Of a DNA stretch of 64,000 nucleotides, positions 47,901-55,583 are shown one piece after another. The notes below the pieces were generated by a model, which was not told where the DNA came from, ran no database searches, and was given only the letters and a program-made list of their open reading frames with translations. The stretch spans positions 62,001 to 126,000 of the forward strand of contig JAFODP010000014.1 in the NCBI GenBank assembly GCA_017380635.1. The letters are read 5' to 3'. Source of the DNA: Bacteroidales bacterium (GTDB lineage: Bacteria > Bacteroidota > Bacteroidia > Bacteroidales > UBA1402). The number at the start of each line of letters is the position of its first letter. Position 1 is the first letter of the stretch. Both the position numbers and the translations under genes were made by a program.

Positions 47901-47906
47901 GTTCAT
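44901..47906 (-). CDS. polA: DNA polymerase I with two clamp motifs and a degenerate proofreading domain
   Basis: The 1001-residue protein has an intact 5' nuclease (EADDVIGSLS, TPDKDYGQLV, GDASDNIPG; 1-290) and polymerase (motif A DYSQVELRIMAHLAQD, O-helix RRKAKTANFGIIYG, motif C QVHDELNF; about 620-1001). Between them a Lys/Ser/Asn-rich linker of about 125 residues carries QLDLF twice (363-367 and 374-378), the beta-clamp binding consensus. In the 3'-5' exonuclease region the expected FDTET is FSLAV and the expected NLKYD Asp is Asn (SLKFN), so proofreading is probably lost. It acts in Okazaki-fragment maturation and repair. Confidence 0.95.
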   Translation of the reverse strand: MNKRLFLLDAYALIYRSYYAFIKNPRINSKGENTSAIFGFLNTLEDLLRKENPTHLAVAFDPSGKTFRHEAFEAYKAQREETPETIRWSIPFIKDILKAYDIPIVEVPGFEADDVIGSLSKIAVNQGFDVYMMTPDKDYGQLVNEHCFIYKPRYGSSDFDILGPKEVCEKFGLSYPLQVIDFLALMGDASDNIPGCPGVGKVRAQKLIEQFGNIETLLEHSDQLKGILKDNVENNKEQIIFSKFLATIKTDIELNFDEELFKVVKRNEEKVIPIFERLEFRSWINRISATSRYQEKTSSQKISSAVNDNAFVEKKISIAPKNKSTEIILNGKNIIFKNDSKIVEKTIEENISSSKTKEENFLQLDLFGEVQTTQLDLFSGFFNEENRTDVRTDEKNTILSDLKDSYHHAKIIDNEAIESEILQKINDSKKFTFSLAVDQLDVMRCKLLGIAFALDKNDVYYLACSQNIEKDKNRLQAFKEIFENEQIEKIGHSLKFNIIVLKRYGIQVKGNLFDNTIAHYLLQPEMKHQQEYLADIYLQHHAIAFDDLFDEKTKNKSLALLKEEKYIPYICEKAWIDILLYDILKENIHQEKLDYLCYEVEMPLIQVLADMEFTGVSIDTQALRLIAEDLHAKLRILEADIYNLAGEMFNINSPKKVGEILFDKLQIKAKVKKTKANKQYSTSEDLLQSIKDRHPIIALLLEYRGIKKLLSTYIEAFPSLINTETGKIHTSFNQTITATGRLSSSNPNLQNIPIRDELGKEMRKVFGVNEGEYFLSADYSQVELRIMAHLAQDENMIEAFRSGQDIHQATAARVFNLPMEAVDADMRRKAKTANFGIIYGISTFGLAERMNVSRNEAKSIIEEYFQKYAAIKTYMDKSIEEAKENLYVETVFHRKRYLPDIVSHNAVVRTYAERNAINAPIQGTAADVIKIAMVNIFKALQRENLQTKMIIQVHDELNFIVPENELEIVKALVQREMEQAVDFSVPLKADIGYGKNWLEAH

Positions 47907-47954
47907 AGAGTAGCTTTTAAAGCCTCAAAATTACAAAATACATAATAAAAAATG

Positions 47955-47962
47955 TAACTTTG
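47955..47962 (+). promoter_or_regulatory. Probable -7 element of ispB
   Basis: TAACTTTG matches TAnnTTTG, 20 nt before the ATG at 47982. No TTG is present at the -33 distance. The 75-bp gap also has to hold the divergent polA promoter, which I could not place. Confidence 0.45.
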
Positions 47963-47981
47963 CAACCTATTAAAAACAGCC

Positions 47982-48953
47982 ATGATTCAAGAAATTCGTA
48001 AACCCGTTGAGAAGTATTTTGAGCAGTATACACAAGCTTTGGACAAGGCTATGTATTCCGATAATCCCATGCTTCAAAATATTGCTGAACATGTGAAAAA
48101 ATCGAGAGGAAAACAACTTCGTCCGCTCTTGGTTCTCTTGTCTGCAGCTTTGTGTGGAAAAGTGACAGAATACACCATTTCATCGGCTGTTTCTTTAGAA
48201 TTGTTGCATACGGCCAGTCTTATTCATGACGATGTAGTGGACGATGCCGTGGAACGTCGTTCGCAGCCTTCCGTTAAAGCTCTTTGGAATAATAAAGTGG
48301 CGATTTTATCGGGAGATTTTTTTCTTTCCAAGGTTTTGCAAATCATCTCATCCATTCCTTATGCAGAAATTATTCAATCTATAGGAAAATTGGGTGCTAC
48401 GCTTTCGGAAGGTGAAATTGAACAATTGTCTTTTTCCAAAGATTTTTCGGCCAATCAGGAAGCTTATTTTCAGATTATCAAGAAAAAGACGGCTTCGCTT
48501 TTTTCTACTTGTACTTACGCCGGTGCACTTACTTCAGGTGCTTCAACCGAGTTGGCCAAGCAATTGGAAATATTCGGTGGATGCCTGGGTGTAGCTTTTC
48601 AAATTAAGGACGATATTTTCGATTATTTCGAGCATAATAATATTGGAAAACCTATCGGAAACGACCTGTCTGAAGGAAAACTTACCTTGCCGCTCATTTA
48701 TGCTTTGTCGCAAGATAACGATCAGGCAGCGCAATATAGAGACTTTTTATCGACCAATACGCAATCTTTATCACCCGAAAAAGTGGCCGAAATCTACGAT
48801 TTTGCGAAAGCTCAGGGTGGTATTGCTTATGCCGAACAAATGATGGAAATGTATCGTCAGAAAGCCATCGACAGTTTGTCGGCTTTTGAAGAATCACCGA
48901 TGAAAACGGCTATGTTGCAATTGCTCGATTATTGCATCAAACGAAATTATTGA
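47982..48953 (+). CDS. ispB: All-trans polyprenyl diphosphate synthase
   Basis: This enzyme elongates farnesyl diphosphate with isopentenyl units to the side chain of respiratory quinones, here presumably menaquinone. The 323-residue protein has the two Asp-rich motifs DDVVDD (83-88, first aspartate-rich motif) and KDDIFDY (209-215), and GKQLRPLLVLL near the N-terminus for diphosphate binding. Chain length cannot be read with certainty. It is the only plus-strand gene between mutS and the right end of the window. Confidence 0.92.
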   Translation: MIQEIRKPVEKYFEQYTQALDKAMYSDNPMLQNIAEHVKKSRGKQLRPLLVLLSAALCGKVTEYTISSAVSLELLHTASLIHDDVVDDAVERRSQPSVKALWNNKVAILSGDFFLSKVLQIISSIPYAEIIQSIGKLGATLSEGEIEQLSFSKDFSANQEAYFQIIKKKTASLFSTCTYAGALTSGASTELAKQLEIFGGCLGVAFQIKDDIFDYFEHNNIGKPIGNDLSEGKLTLPLIYALSQDNDQAAQYRDFLSTNTQSLSPEKVAEIYDFAKAQGGIAYAEQMMEMYRQKAIDSLSAFEESPMKTAMLQLLDYCIKRNY

Positions 48954-49069
48954 TTGCTCTGTGTGTCGAATTAGATGGCAAGTTGCGCGATAATTGCAAC
49001 ATTGCTACGAGGCTAAATGATTCGATATAAATGCTGATTCCGCAAAAATTAACTGTAGTAGGAGAGTGG

Positions 49070-49396
49070 CTATTGCAGTTTTTTATTTTCCAAATGACGT
49101 TTACTGTCGCGTTGTGTTTTCTTGGCTAAATTGGCTTCGAAAGCTTCCGTTAAATTCACGCCGGTCTGATTGGCCAAACATACCAACACCCACAGAATAT
49201 CGGCCATTTCATCGGCTAAATTGTCTTTTTCTTCGCCCTTTTTAAAGGATTGTTCTCCATATTTTCTGGCAACGATTCTGGCAAGTTCTCCCACCTCTTC
49301 GCTGAGCAACACCATATTGGTCAGTTCATTAAAATAGCGGACACCATATTTCTTAATCCACTTGTCCACTTCCTTTTGTATCGCTTCGAGAGTCAT
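49070..49396 (-). CDS. MazG-type nucleotide pyrophosphohydrolase
   Basis: The 108-residue product from ATG 49396 has the MazG helix motif EEVGELARIVARKYGE with its EExxE metal ligands and the second pair in DNLADEMADILWVL (ExxD). It is a single-domain MazG-like house-cleaning pyrophosphatase acting on non-canonical or excess nucleotides. It follows dtd by 14 nt. A TTG-initiated longer frame (49414) overlaps nothing useful and is rejected. Confidence 0.88.
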   Translation of the reverse strand: MTLEAIQKEVDKWIKKYGVRYFNELTNMVLLSEEVGELARIVARKYGEQSFKKGEEKDNLADEMADILWVLVCLANQTGVNLTEAFEANLAKKTQRDSKRHLENKKLQ

Positions 49397-49410
49397 AATA
49401 GTTAGTTTAA

Positions 49411-49866
49411 TCAATAATCTTTTTCTTTCGAGTCCATCCAGATGGTGACGGGGCCATCGTTGATGAGTGCCACTTGCATATCTGCGCCGAAAACGCCGGT
49501 TTTCACTTCTTTTTCAAGTTGCGCTTCCATGCTTTTGCAAAAAGCTTCGTAAAGCGGAACACTGATGTCAGGTTTTGCCGCTTTGATGTAGGAAGGTCTG
49601 TTTCCTTTGGCTGTTTTAGCCTGTAGGGTAAACTGGCTCACTATCAGCATTTCTCCCTGAATATCCTTGATGGAAAGATTCATCACGCCATTTTCGTCGT
49701 CGAAGATGCGTAAGTTGCTCGCTTTTTTACATAACCAATCAATATCTTCTTGATTATCAGAATCTTCTATACCAACTAAAAGTAATAAACCTTTTCCGAT
49801 ATTTGAAAACACAGAGCCTTTTATACTAACCGAAGCTTCTTTTACTCTTTGAATTAATATTCTCAT
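49411..49866 (-). CDS. dtd: D-aminoacyl-tRNA deacylase
   Basis: Dtd removes D-amino acids (and glycine from tRNA-Ala) misloaded on tRNA. The 151-residue protein starts MRILIQRVKEASVSI and has the two family motifs MLIVSQFTLQAK (SQxTL) and NDGPVTIWMDS (the cross-subunit Gly-cis-Pro, here GPVT), with the usual length. The start is ATG 49866, two codons inside the longest frame, because it gives the family N-terminus. Gaps of 51 nt to uvrC and 14 nt to mazG suggest one operon. Confidence 0.94.
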   Translation of the reverse strand: MRILIQRVKEASVSIKGSVFSNIGKGLLLLVGIEDSDNQEDIDWLCKKASNLRIFDDENGVMNLSIKDIQGEMLIVSQFTLQAKTAKGNRPSYIKAAKPDISVPLYEAFCKSMEAQLEKEVKTGVFGADMQVALINDGPVTIWMDSKEKDY

Positions 49867-49917
49867 AATCAATCAGTTATTCTATTTGTTTATTAAATTT
49901 TCGCAGACGAATATTTA

Positions 49918-51783
49918 TTATTGCTTGCTGTTGAAGTAATCGTAAATAATACCGGCTTTGCTTTCACCAACGCAGTTTACCAAGTCTTCTTTACTTGCTT
50001 TTTTGATACCGGCGATACTTTTGAATTCTTTCAGTAGTTTGGTCTTGGTTTTTTCGCCAATGTGTTTAATATCATCCAATTCGGAATGAATCTGAGATTT
50101 ACTGCGCAAATCGCGATGGAAAGTGATACCAAAACGGTGTGCTTCGTCGCGTAAATGCTGTATAACTTTCAGAGTTTCAGAGCGTTTGTCGAGATATAAA
50201 GGAATAGAATCGCCTGGATAGAATATTTCTTCCAATCTTTTGGCGATACCAATCAGCTGTATTTGATTAATCTTATCCTGACCGGCACGCTTTTCTTCTT
50301 CGCTCCAATCGTTGAACATTTCGTTTTTAGTGATGTTCGACATGGCCACCACCGCCGAATGCAACTGTCCTTTACCACCGTCAACTACCACTAATTGAGG
50401 AAGTTCCGCTTCTTCTTTCAATAAACGACTATAACGACGCGTCAGAATTTCTTCCATCGAAGCAAAGTCGTTTGGACCTTCGACGGTTTTTATCTTGAAA
50501 TGACGATAATCTTTCTTGGAAGGTTTAGCTTTCTTGAATACCACACAGGATGCCACAGGATTTGTTCCTTGAATATTAGAGTTGTCGAAACATTCTATGT
50601 GCCAGGGGAGTTCTTTCAGATGAAGATCTTCTTTCATTTTTGTCATTAAGCTGGTGGCACGCTGTTCAGGATTCAGTTTTTCCTGTTGTTTCAGCAAATC
50701 CAGCTTATATTGTTTCACATTTCTGAGCGATAAATCCATCAATTTTTTGGCATCACCACGTTTGGGAACCACCAATTCAACGCCTTTTTCTTCAAAACTA
50801 GGAATGAATGGCACTAGAATTCGACGATTTCTACTTTTTAAAGCTTGCCTTATCTCGAAAATACCGCTGGCCAAAATCGATTCTTTTTCTTCCGTTTCAA
50901 TCTGTTTTTTGTATTCGATGGTATAGGTTTGCACCACTGCGCCATTGGCAATATTCAAGTAGTTGATAAAGGCAGAATGTTCGTTTTCGTCGTATGAGAA
51001 CACATCCAAATGACTCAGATTGGTGTTGGCGATATAGGATTTGCTTCGATAATTTTCCAATAAATCCAGTTTATCTTTGCATTCTTGCGCCTTTTCAAAG
51101 GCTAATTTTTCGGCAGCTTCTTGCATTTCTTCCACCAGCAAAGCTTCAACTTGCTTTAGATTTCCGTTCAAGATTTGCTTCACCTGTTTGATATTTTCAT
51201 CGTATTCTTCTTCGCTTTGATAACCCATGCATGGTGCCTTGCATTTTTTCAAGTGATAATACAGACAAAGCTGGTAATTGCCATTTTCGATCGATTTTTT
51301 ATCCAGACTGTGTGCACAAGTTCTGATAGGATATAGTTTTTTAATCAGATCGAGTAGGGTATAGACCATTGGAACCGAACTATATGGTCCGAAATATTCT
51401 GAGCCGTCTTTCACAATTTTTCTGGTCATAAATATGCGCGGAAAAGCTTCTCTTTTCACACAGATGCTGGGATAAGTTTTATCGTCCTTGAGCAGAATAT
51501 TGTAACGCGGTTTGTATTTTTTTATCAGATTGTTTTCCAGCAACAGCGCGTCCATTTCGCTTTCCACCACGGTGTATTTAATATCGGCAATCTTGCTTAC
51601 CAATATTCTTGTTTTAGGCGAATCGTCGTGGTTTTTGTTGAAATAGGAGTGTACGCGTCGTTTAAGATTCTTGGCTTTACCCACATAAATCACCGTCCCT
51701 TTTTTGTCAAAATATTGATAGATTCCCGGATTTTCAGGAACCCTTTCCAATATTGCTTGAAGATGTTTATGAGTGCTAAGCAT
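49918..51783 (-). CDS. uvrC: Excinuclease ABC subunit C
   Basis: UvrC makes both incisions in nucleotide excision repair with UvrAB. The 621-residue protein has the GIY-YIG nuclease at the N-terminus (NPGIYQYFDKKGTVIYVGKA), a Cys-containing region (CLYYHLKKCKAPCMG), the UVR/UvrB-binding segment (about 200-235), the RNase H-like C-terminal nuclease (ECFDNSNIQGTNPVASCVVF, LVVVDGGKGQL) and the end helix-hairpin-helix. All expected motifs are intact. It is the first gene of a uvrC-dtd-mazG unit, with parS-like sites in its upstream region. Confidence 0.96.
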   Translation of the reverse strand: MLSTHKHLQAILERVPENPGIYQYFDKKGTVIYVGKAKNLKRRVHSYFNKNHDDSPKTRILVSKIADIKYTVVESEMDALLLENNLIKKYKPRYNILLKDDKTYPSICVKREAFPRIFMTRKIVKDGSEYFGPYSSVPMVYTLLDLIKKLYPIRTCAHSLDKKSIENGNYQLCLYYHLKKCKAPCMGYQSEEEYDENIKQVKQILNGNLKQVEALLVEEMQEAAEKLAFEKAQECKDKLDLLENYRSKSYIANTNLSHLDVFSYDENEHSAFINYLNIANGAVVQTYTIEYKKQIETEEKESILASGIFEIRQALKSRNRRILVPFIPSFEEKGVELVVPKRGDAKKLMDLSLRNVKQYKLDLLKQQEKLNPEQRATSLMTKMKEDLHLKELPWHIECFDNSNIQGTNPVASCVVFKKAKPSKKDYRHFKIKTVEGPNDFASMEEILTRRYSRLLKEEAELPQLVVVDGGKGQLHSAVVAMSNITKNEMFNDWSEEEKRAGQDKINQIQLIGIAKRLEEIFYPGDSIPLYLDKRSETLKVIQHLRDEAHRFGITFHRDLRSKSQIHSELDDIKHIGEKTKTKLLKEFKSIAGIKKASKEDLVNCVGESKAGIIYDYFNSKQ

Positions 51784-51808
51784 GATTTTTAAGCGAAATG
51801 ATTGTCAA

Positions 51809-51824
51809 AGTTTCACGTGAAACA
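51809..51824. other. parS-like ParB binding site 1
   Basis: AGTTTCACGTGAAACA differs at one base from the widely conserved parS consensus TGTTTCACGTGAAACA; the 14-bp core is a perfect palindrome. It lies 26 bp upstream of the uvrC start codon. parS sites are loaded by ParB/Spo0J and usually cluster near the replication origin. Confidence 0.75.
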
Positions 51825-51986
51825 ATGTGATTCTTTTCAGAAATATTTATCCTTTTTTGTACCACTAATATCCTAGTATTTTATCTGTGCTATATTCTTT
51901 GTAAAACCTCTTATAAACAAGAATATCACTCTTTAATTGAACAAAGAATCTTTCTAACTCGCTGAAATACTTTGTTTTGATGTCGT

Positions 51987-52002
51987 TGTTCCGCGTGGAA
52001 CA
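51987..52002. other. parS-like ParB binding site 2
   Basis: TGTTCCGCGTGGAACA is a near-perfect palindrome, related to parS variants with TTCC/GGAA arms, 163 bp from site 1 in the same uvrC-mnmG gap and 20 bp before the mnmG stop codon. It differs from the main consensus at three positions, so it is weaker evidence alone. Confidence 0.6.
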
Positions 52003-52022
52003 ATTTTAAAATATTCGTGAAA

Positions 52023-53897
52023 TTATCGTCCTAAAAGTACCAAAAGTACGCTTATATCGCTGGGAGAAATACCGGGAATACGGCTAGCTTGACCCAAAGT
52101 TTCCGGCTGAATCTTGATCAACTTTTGACGCGCTTCGAACGACAAAGATTGTATTTCTTCGTAGTTGAATTTTCCAGCAATGCGAATACTATCCAAGCGT
52201 TGAATCTTTTCAGCTTGCATTTGTTCTCTTTCGATGTAGCCCTGATATTTAATCTTGATTTCTGTGGCTTCGGTGATTTCTTCTCGACGATTGGGAATCT
52301 TTTCCAAGTGTTCGCGCAAGGCAGGAATATGATCCTTCAGCAAATCGTAACTCAATTGCGGACGCAAAATAAGGTTGCTCAAACGTACGCCTTGTTCCAA
52401 TGGAGCCGTGCCCAAACTTTCCAAAGCAGCGTTGATATATTTGGCTTTGATGGAATAATTCTGTGTAAATTCGGTCAGTTTTTCAATAGCGTTTTTCTTT
52501 TCTATCCACAAATCGTAACGCTCTTTTGTAGCCAAACCAATACGATATGATTTTTCTGTCAAGCGAGCATCGGCATCATCCTGACGAAGCAGAATGCGGT
52601 ATTCGGCACGCGAAGTAAACATACGATAAGGTTCGTCCACACCTTTATTGATAAGATCGTCGATAAGCACGCCGATGTACGATTCATCTCTCGACAAGAC
52701 AAAACTTTCGCCTCCGTGACAATGGATATGTGCATTGATACCGGCCACCAAACCTTGTCCGGCAGCTTCTTCGTAACCGGTGGTTCCGTTGATTTGTCCG
52801 GCGAAAAACAAACCATCTACCAACTTTGTTTCCAAGCTCGGCTTCAATTGAGTTGGATCGAAATAATCGTATTCGATGGCATAACCCGGACGATAGATAT
52901 GAACATCGCGGAAACAGGGAATGCTTTGCAAAGCGCGCAATTGCGTGTCGAAGGGCAGGGAAGAAGAAAAACCATTCAAGTAATATTCCTGGCTGTTTTC
53001 GCCTTCGGGTTCCAAGAACAATTGGTGCTGATCTTTGTCGGCAAAGTTGACAATTTTCGTTTCGATGCTGGGACAATAACGCGGTCCGATGCTTTGAATT
53101 TGTCCATTGTACAAAGGTGATTCGTCCAAATCGGCGCGAAGAATATCGTGCACTTGTGGATTGGTATAGCAAATCCAGCAGCTTTTTTGTTCCAACGGAC
53201 GCGGCTTGAAATCGAGATAAGAGAATTTGTGGAAGTCGTTTTCGCCTACTTGTTCGGCCATTTCATCGAAATGAACACTGCGACCATCGATACGCACCGG
53301 GGTACCGGTTTTCATACGACCTACGCTGAATCCGAATTCGCGCAACTGATCGCTCAGCATGAAAGAGGCAGGTTCGGCCACGCGTCCACCGGAAATTTGG
53401 CTGCGTCCCACGTGTATCAATCCGTTCAGGAATGTGCCATTGGTTAGAACAACGCTTTTAGCTGTAAATGAGATATTTAAACTTGTTTTTACGCCACAAA
53501 CTTGCTTGCCGTTAAAAATCAATGACGTAACGACATCTTGCCAGATATAGAGATTTTCCAGGTTTTCCAGAATCTGACGCCATTCCAGAATGAACTTTTG
53601 TCTATCGCTCTGCGAACGTGGACTCCACATAGCCGGCCCTTTCGAACGGTTGAGCATACGAAATTGTATGGCAGTCTTGTCTGTAACAATGCCGGTATAT
53701 CCACCGAGTGCATCTATTTCTCTGACAATCTGACCTTTAGCAATTCCACCGATAGCCGGATTACAACTCATTTGGGCTATCTTGTTCATATCCATCGTAA
53801 TCAGCAGGGTGCGAGAACCCATATTAGCTGCAGCTGCGGCCGCTTCACAACCGGCATGACCTGCTCCAACTACAATGACATCATAATCAAATCTCAT
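52023..53897 (-). CDS. mnmG: tRNA uridine-5-carboxymethylaminomethyl modification enzyme MnmG (GidA)
   Basis: MnmG with MnmE modifies the wobble uridine of several tRNAs. The 624-residue protein has the N-terminal FAD dinucleotide fold VVGAGHAGCEAAAAAAN, the conserved CNPAIGGIAKGQIVREIDALGG, GTFLNGLIHVG, and the C-terminal helical domain. In many bacteria this gene (gidA) is origin-linked. It follows ybeY by 16 nt, and behind its stop codon lies the parS-containing gap. Confidence 0.97.
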   Translation of the reverse strand: MRFDYDVIVVGAGHAGCEAAAAAANMGSRTLLITMDMNKIAQMSCNPAIGGIAKGQIVREIDALGGYTGIVTDKTAIQFRMLNRSKGPAMWSPRSQSDRQKFILEWRQILENLENLYIWQDVVTSLIFNGKQVCGVKTSLNISFTAKSVVLTNGTFLNGLIHVGRSQISGGRVAEPASFMLSDQLREFGFSVGRMKTGTPVRIDGRSVHFDEMAEQVGENDFHKFSYLDFKPRPLEQKSCWICYTNPQVHDILRADLDESPLYNGQIQSIGPRYCPSIETKIVNFADKDQHQLFLEPEGENSQEYYLNGFSSSLPFDTQLRALQSIPCFRDVHIYRPGYAIEYDYFDPTQLKPSLETKLVDGLFFAGQINGTTGYEEAAGQGLVAGINAHIHCHGGESFVLSRDESYIGVLIDDLINKGVDEPYRMFTSRAEYRILLRQDDADARLTEKSYRIGLATKERYDLWIEKKNAIEKLTEFTQNYSIKAKYINAALESLGTAPLEQGVRLSNLILRPQLSYDLLKDHIPALREHLEKIPNRREEITEATEIKIKYQGYIEREQMQAEKIQRLDSIRIAGKFNYEEIQSLSFEARQKLIKIQPETLGQASRIPGISPSDISVLLVLLGR

Positions 53898-53913
53898 ATT
53901 AATATTCTGATTT

Positions 53914-54339
53914 TCAGTTTTTTAATTCGTTTAAAATGGCCAAAGCTTCTTGTTCGCGCAAGCGCATATTGGCGGCGTCTTCATCGCTTTTATCTTTGAA
54001 TCCGCAAAGATGCAACACCCCATGAGCCATCACGCGCATCAGTTCTTCTTCGTAGGCGATGCCCAACATCTCGGCATTCGAAGCCACGGTTTCCAAGCTG
54101 ATGAATAAATCGCCGGAAACGCGCAGTCCTTCGTCGTAATCGAAAGTGATGATATCGGTATAATAATCGTGTCCCAAGTATTCGATATTCACTTCCAGAA
54201 TCTTTTTATCGGAACAGAAAATATAGTTGATATCACCCAATTTTCTTCGATGAAAAGCGGCCAATTGTTTCAACCAACGCGACATAAGCGTTGTGTCGAG
54301 TTGTGGCATGTCTATATCGTTGGCGTGGTATTGTATCAT
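53914..54339 (-). CDS. ybeY: rRNA maturation endoribonuclease YbeY
   Basis: YbeY is a metal-dependent RNase needed for 16S rRNA 3'-end processing and ribosome quality control. The 141-residue product from ATG 54339 has the RNA-binding core (IIFDYDEG-like: DIITFDYDEG) and MAHGVLHLCGFKDKSDED. The first two His ligands (HxxxH) are present but the usual third His in the GxDH end of the motif is replaced (GFKDKS), which I recall also from other Bacteroidetes. It is 2 nt downstream of the SpmAB-like gene and 16 nt upstream of mnmG. Confidence 0.9.
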   Translation of the reverse strand: MIQYHANDIDMPQLDTTLMSRWLKQLAAFHRRKLGDINYIFCSDKKILEVNIEYLGHDYYTDIITFDYDEGLRVSGDLFISLETVASNAEMLGIAYEEELMRVMAHGVLHLCGFKDKSDEDAANMRLREQEALAILNELKN

Positions 54340-54341
54340 AA

Positions 54342-55577
54342 TTAATTGAAAAAGAGATAGCAAACGAAGATGGCGGCCAAAATTCCGGCCAAATCAGCAA
54401 TCAATCCGGCGCCAACGGCGTAGCGTGTTTTCTTAATGCCTACCGATCCGAAATACAGTGCGATGATGTAGAAAGTGGTGTCGGTGGCGCCTTGGAACAG
54501 ACAAGACAATCGTCCGGCAAAGGAGTCGGGACCGAATTCGCGCATGCTTTCCACCATCATGGCTCGCGCACCGCTACCGCTCAATGGTTTCATGAATGCG
54601 GTGGGCAATGCGTCGACAAACTGAGTATCGATATGTAAGGCATTGAAGCACCAAGCGATGCCGTCGGTAAGCAGATCCATGGCTCCCGATGCGCGTAAAA
54701 CGCCGATGCCGACTAGCATTCCCACCAGATAAGGAATGATTTTCACCGAGGTTTCAAAACCGCCTTTTGCTCCATCGATAAAAGCCTCGTACACATTGAT
54801 TTTCTTGTACAATCCGCCCACCATGAAGGCCACGATAATGCCCAAAAGAAGGCTATTGCTTAAAACCCCCGACACTTGGTTCATCGTTTCTTTATCCATT
54901 GATGAAAACCAGAAAACAAGGCCTGCAATAACAGCTACAATGGCTCCTATCCAAGATAAAAAGGTCTTGTTCCAAAGATTCAGTTTCTGTCGGATGCCTA
55001 CGTAAAGGATGGCGGTGAGGGTGGAAACGAAGGTTGCAATCAATATGGGAATAAATACGTCGGTAGGATTGGCTGCACCCAAAATTGAGCGTTGTGCAAT
55101 CACCGAAAGCGGAATAATGGTGATACTCGAAGTGTTGAGTGCCAGGAACATAATCTGAGCGTTAGAAGCGGTTTCCTTGTTCGGATTCAGTTCCTGAAGG
55201 CTTTGCATGGCTTTCAACCCCATGGGTGTTGCTGCGTTGTCGAGACCCAACATATTGGCCGAAAAATTCATCACCAATTCTCCATTAACGTGATGATTCT
55301 TAGGAATTTCGGGAAATAATTTTTCGAAGAACGGCCCTACGATGCGCGAGAGGAAATTTACCGCGCCGGCTCTTTCGCCAATCTTCATAAAACCCATCCA
55401 TAGGCTCATGACGCCGACCAGAGGGAGGCATATATCCATTACGGCAAATTCAGCCATTTCGAAACTGCTTGTCATGATGCGTTCAAAAACGCCGCTGTCT
55501 CCGAAAAACAGACTCTGAACGATGGCCACCACGAATGCCACAATAAAAAAGCCGACCCAGATATAATTCAGTACCAT
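54342..55577 (-). CDS. Nucleoside-recognition (Gate) membrane protein, SpmA-SpmB fusion
   Basis: The 411-residue protein joins two Gate/nucleoside-recognition halves. The first (about 1-200; MNFSANMLGLDNAATPMGLKA) corresponds to SpmA, the second (about 235-411; KPLSGSGARAMMVESM, GATDTTFYIIALYFGSVGIKK) to SpmB. In Bacillus the two are separate spore-maturation proteins; this organism is not expected to sporulate. It should be an inner-membrane transporter with unknown substrate. Gaps of 6 nt to the flippase and 2 nt to ybeY indicate cotranscription. Confidence 0.88.
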   Translation of the reverse strand: MVLNYIWVGFFIVAFVVAIVQSLFFGDSGVFERIMTSSFEMAEFAVMDICLPLVGVMSLWMGFMKIGERAGAVNFLSRIVGPFFEKLFPEIPKNHHVNGELVMNFSANMLGLDNAATPMGLKAMQSLQELNPNKETASNAQIMFLALNTSSITIIPLSVIAQRSILGAANPTDVFIPILIATFVSTLTAILYVGIRQKLNLWNKTFLSWIGAIVAVIAGLVFWFSSMDKETMNQVSGVLSNSLLLGIIVAFMVGGLYKKINVYEAFIDGAKGGFETSVKIIPYLVGMLVGIGVLRASGAMDLLTDGIAWCFNALHIDTQFVDALPTAFMKPLSGSGARAMMVESMREFGPDSFAGRLSCLFQGATDTTFYIIALYFGSVGIKKTRYAVGAGLIADLAGILAAIFVCYLFFN

Positions 55578-55583
55578 AGTTGT

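Noticed and set aside
48954..49069. GTTGC-GCGATAATT-GCAAC palindrome after ispB as a terminator
   Set aside because: The stem is only five base pairs and no T run follows.
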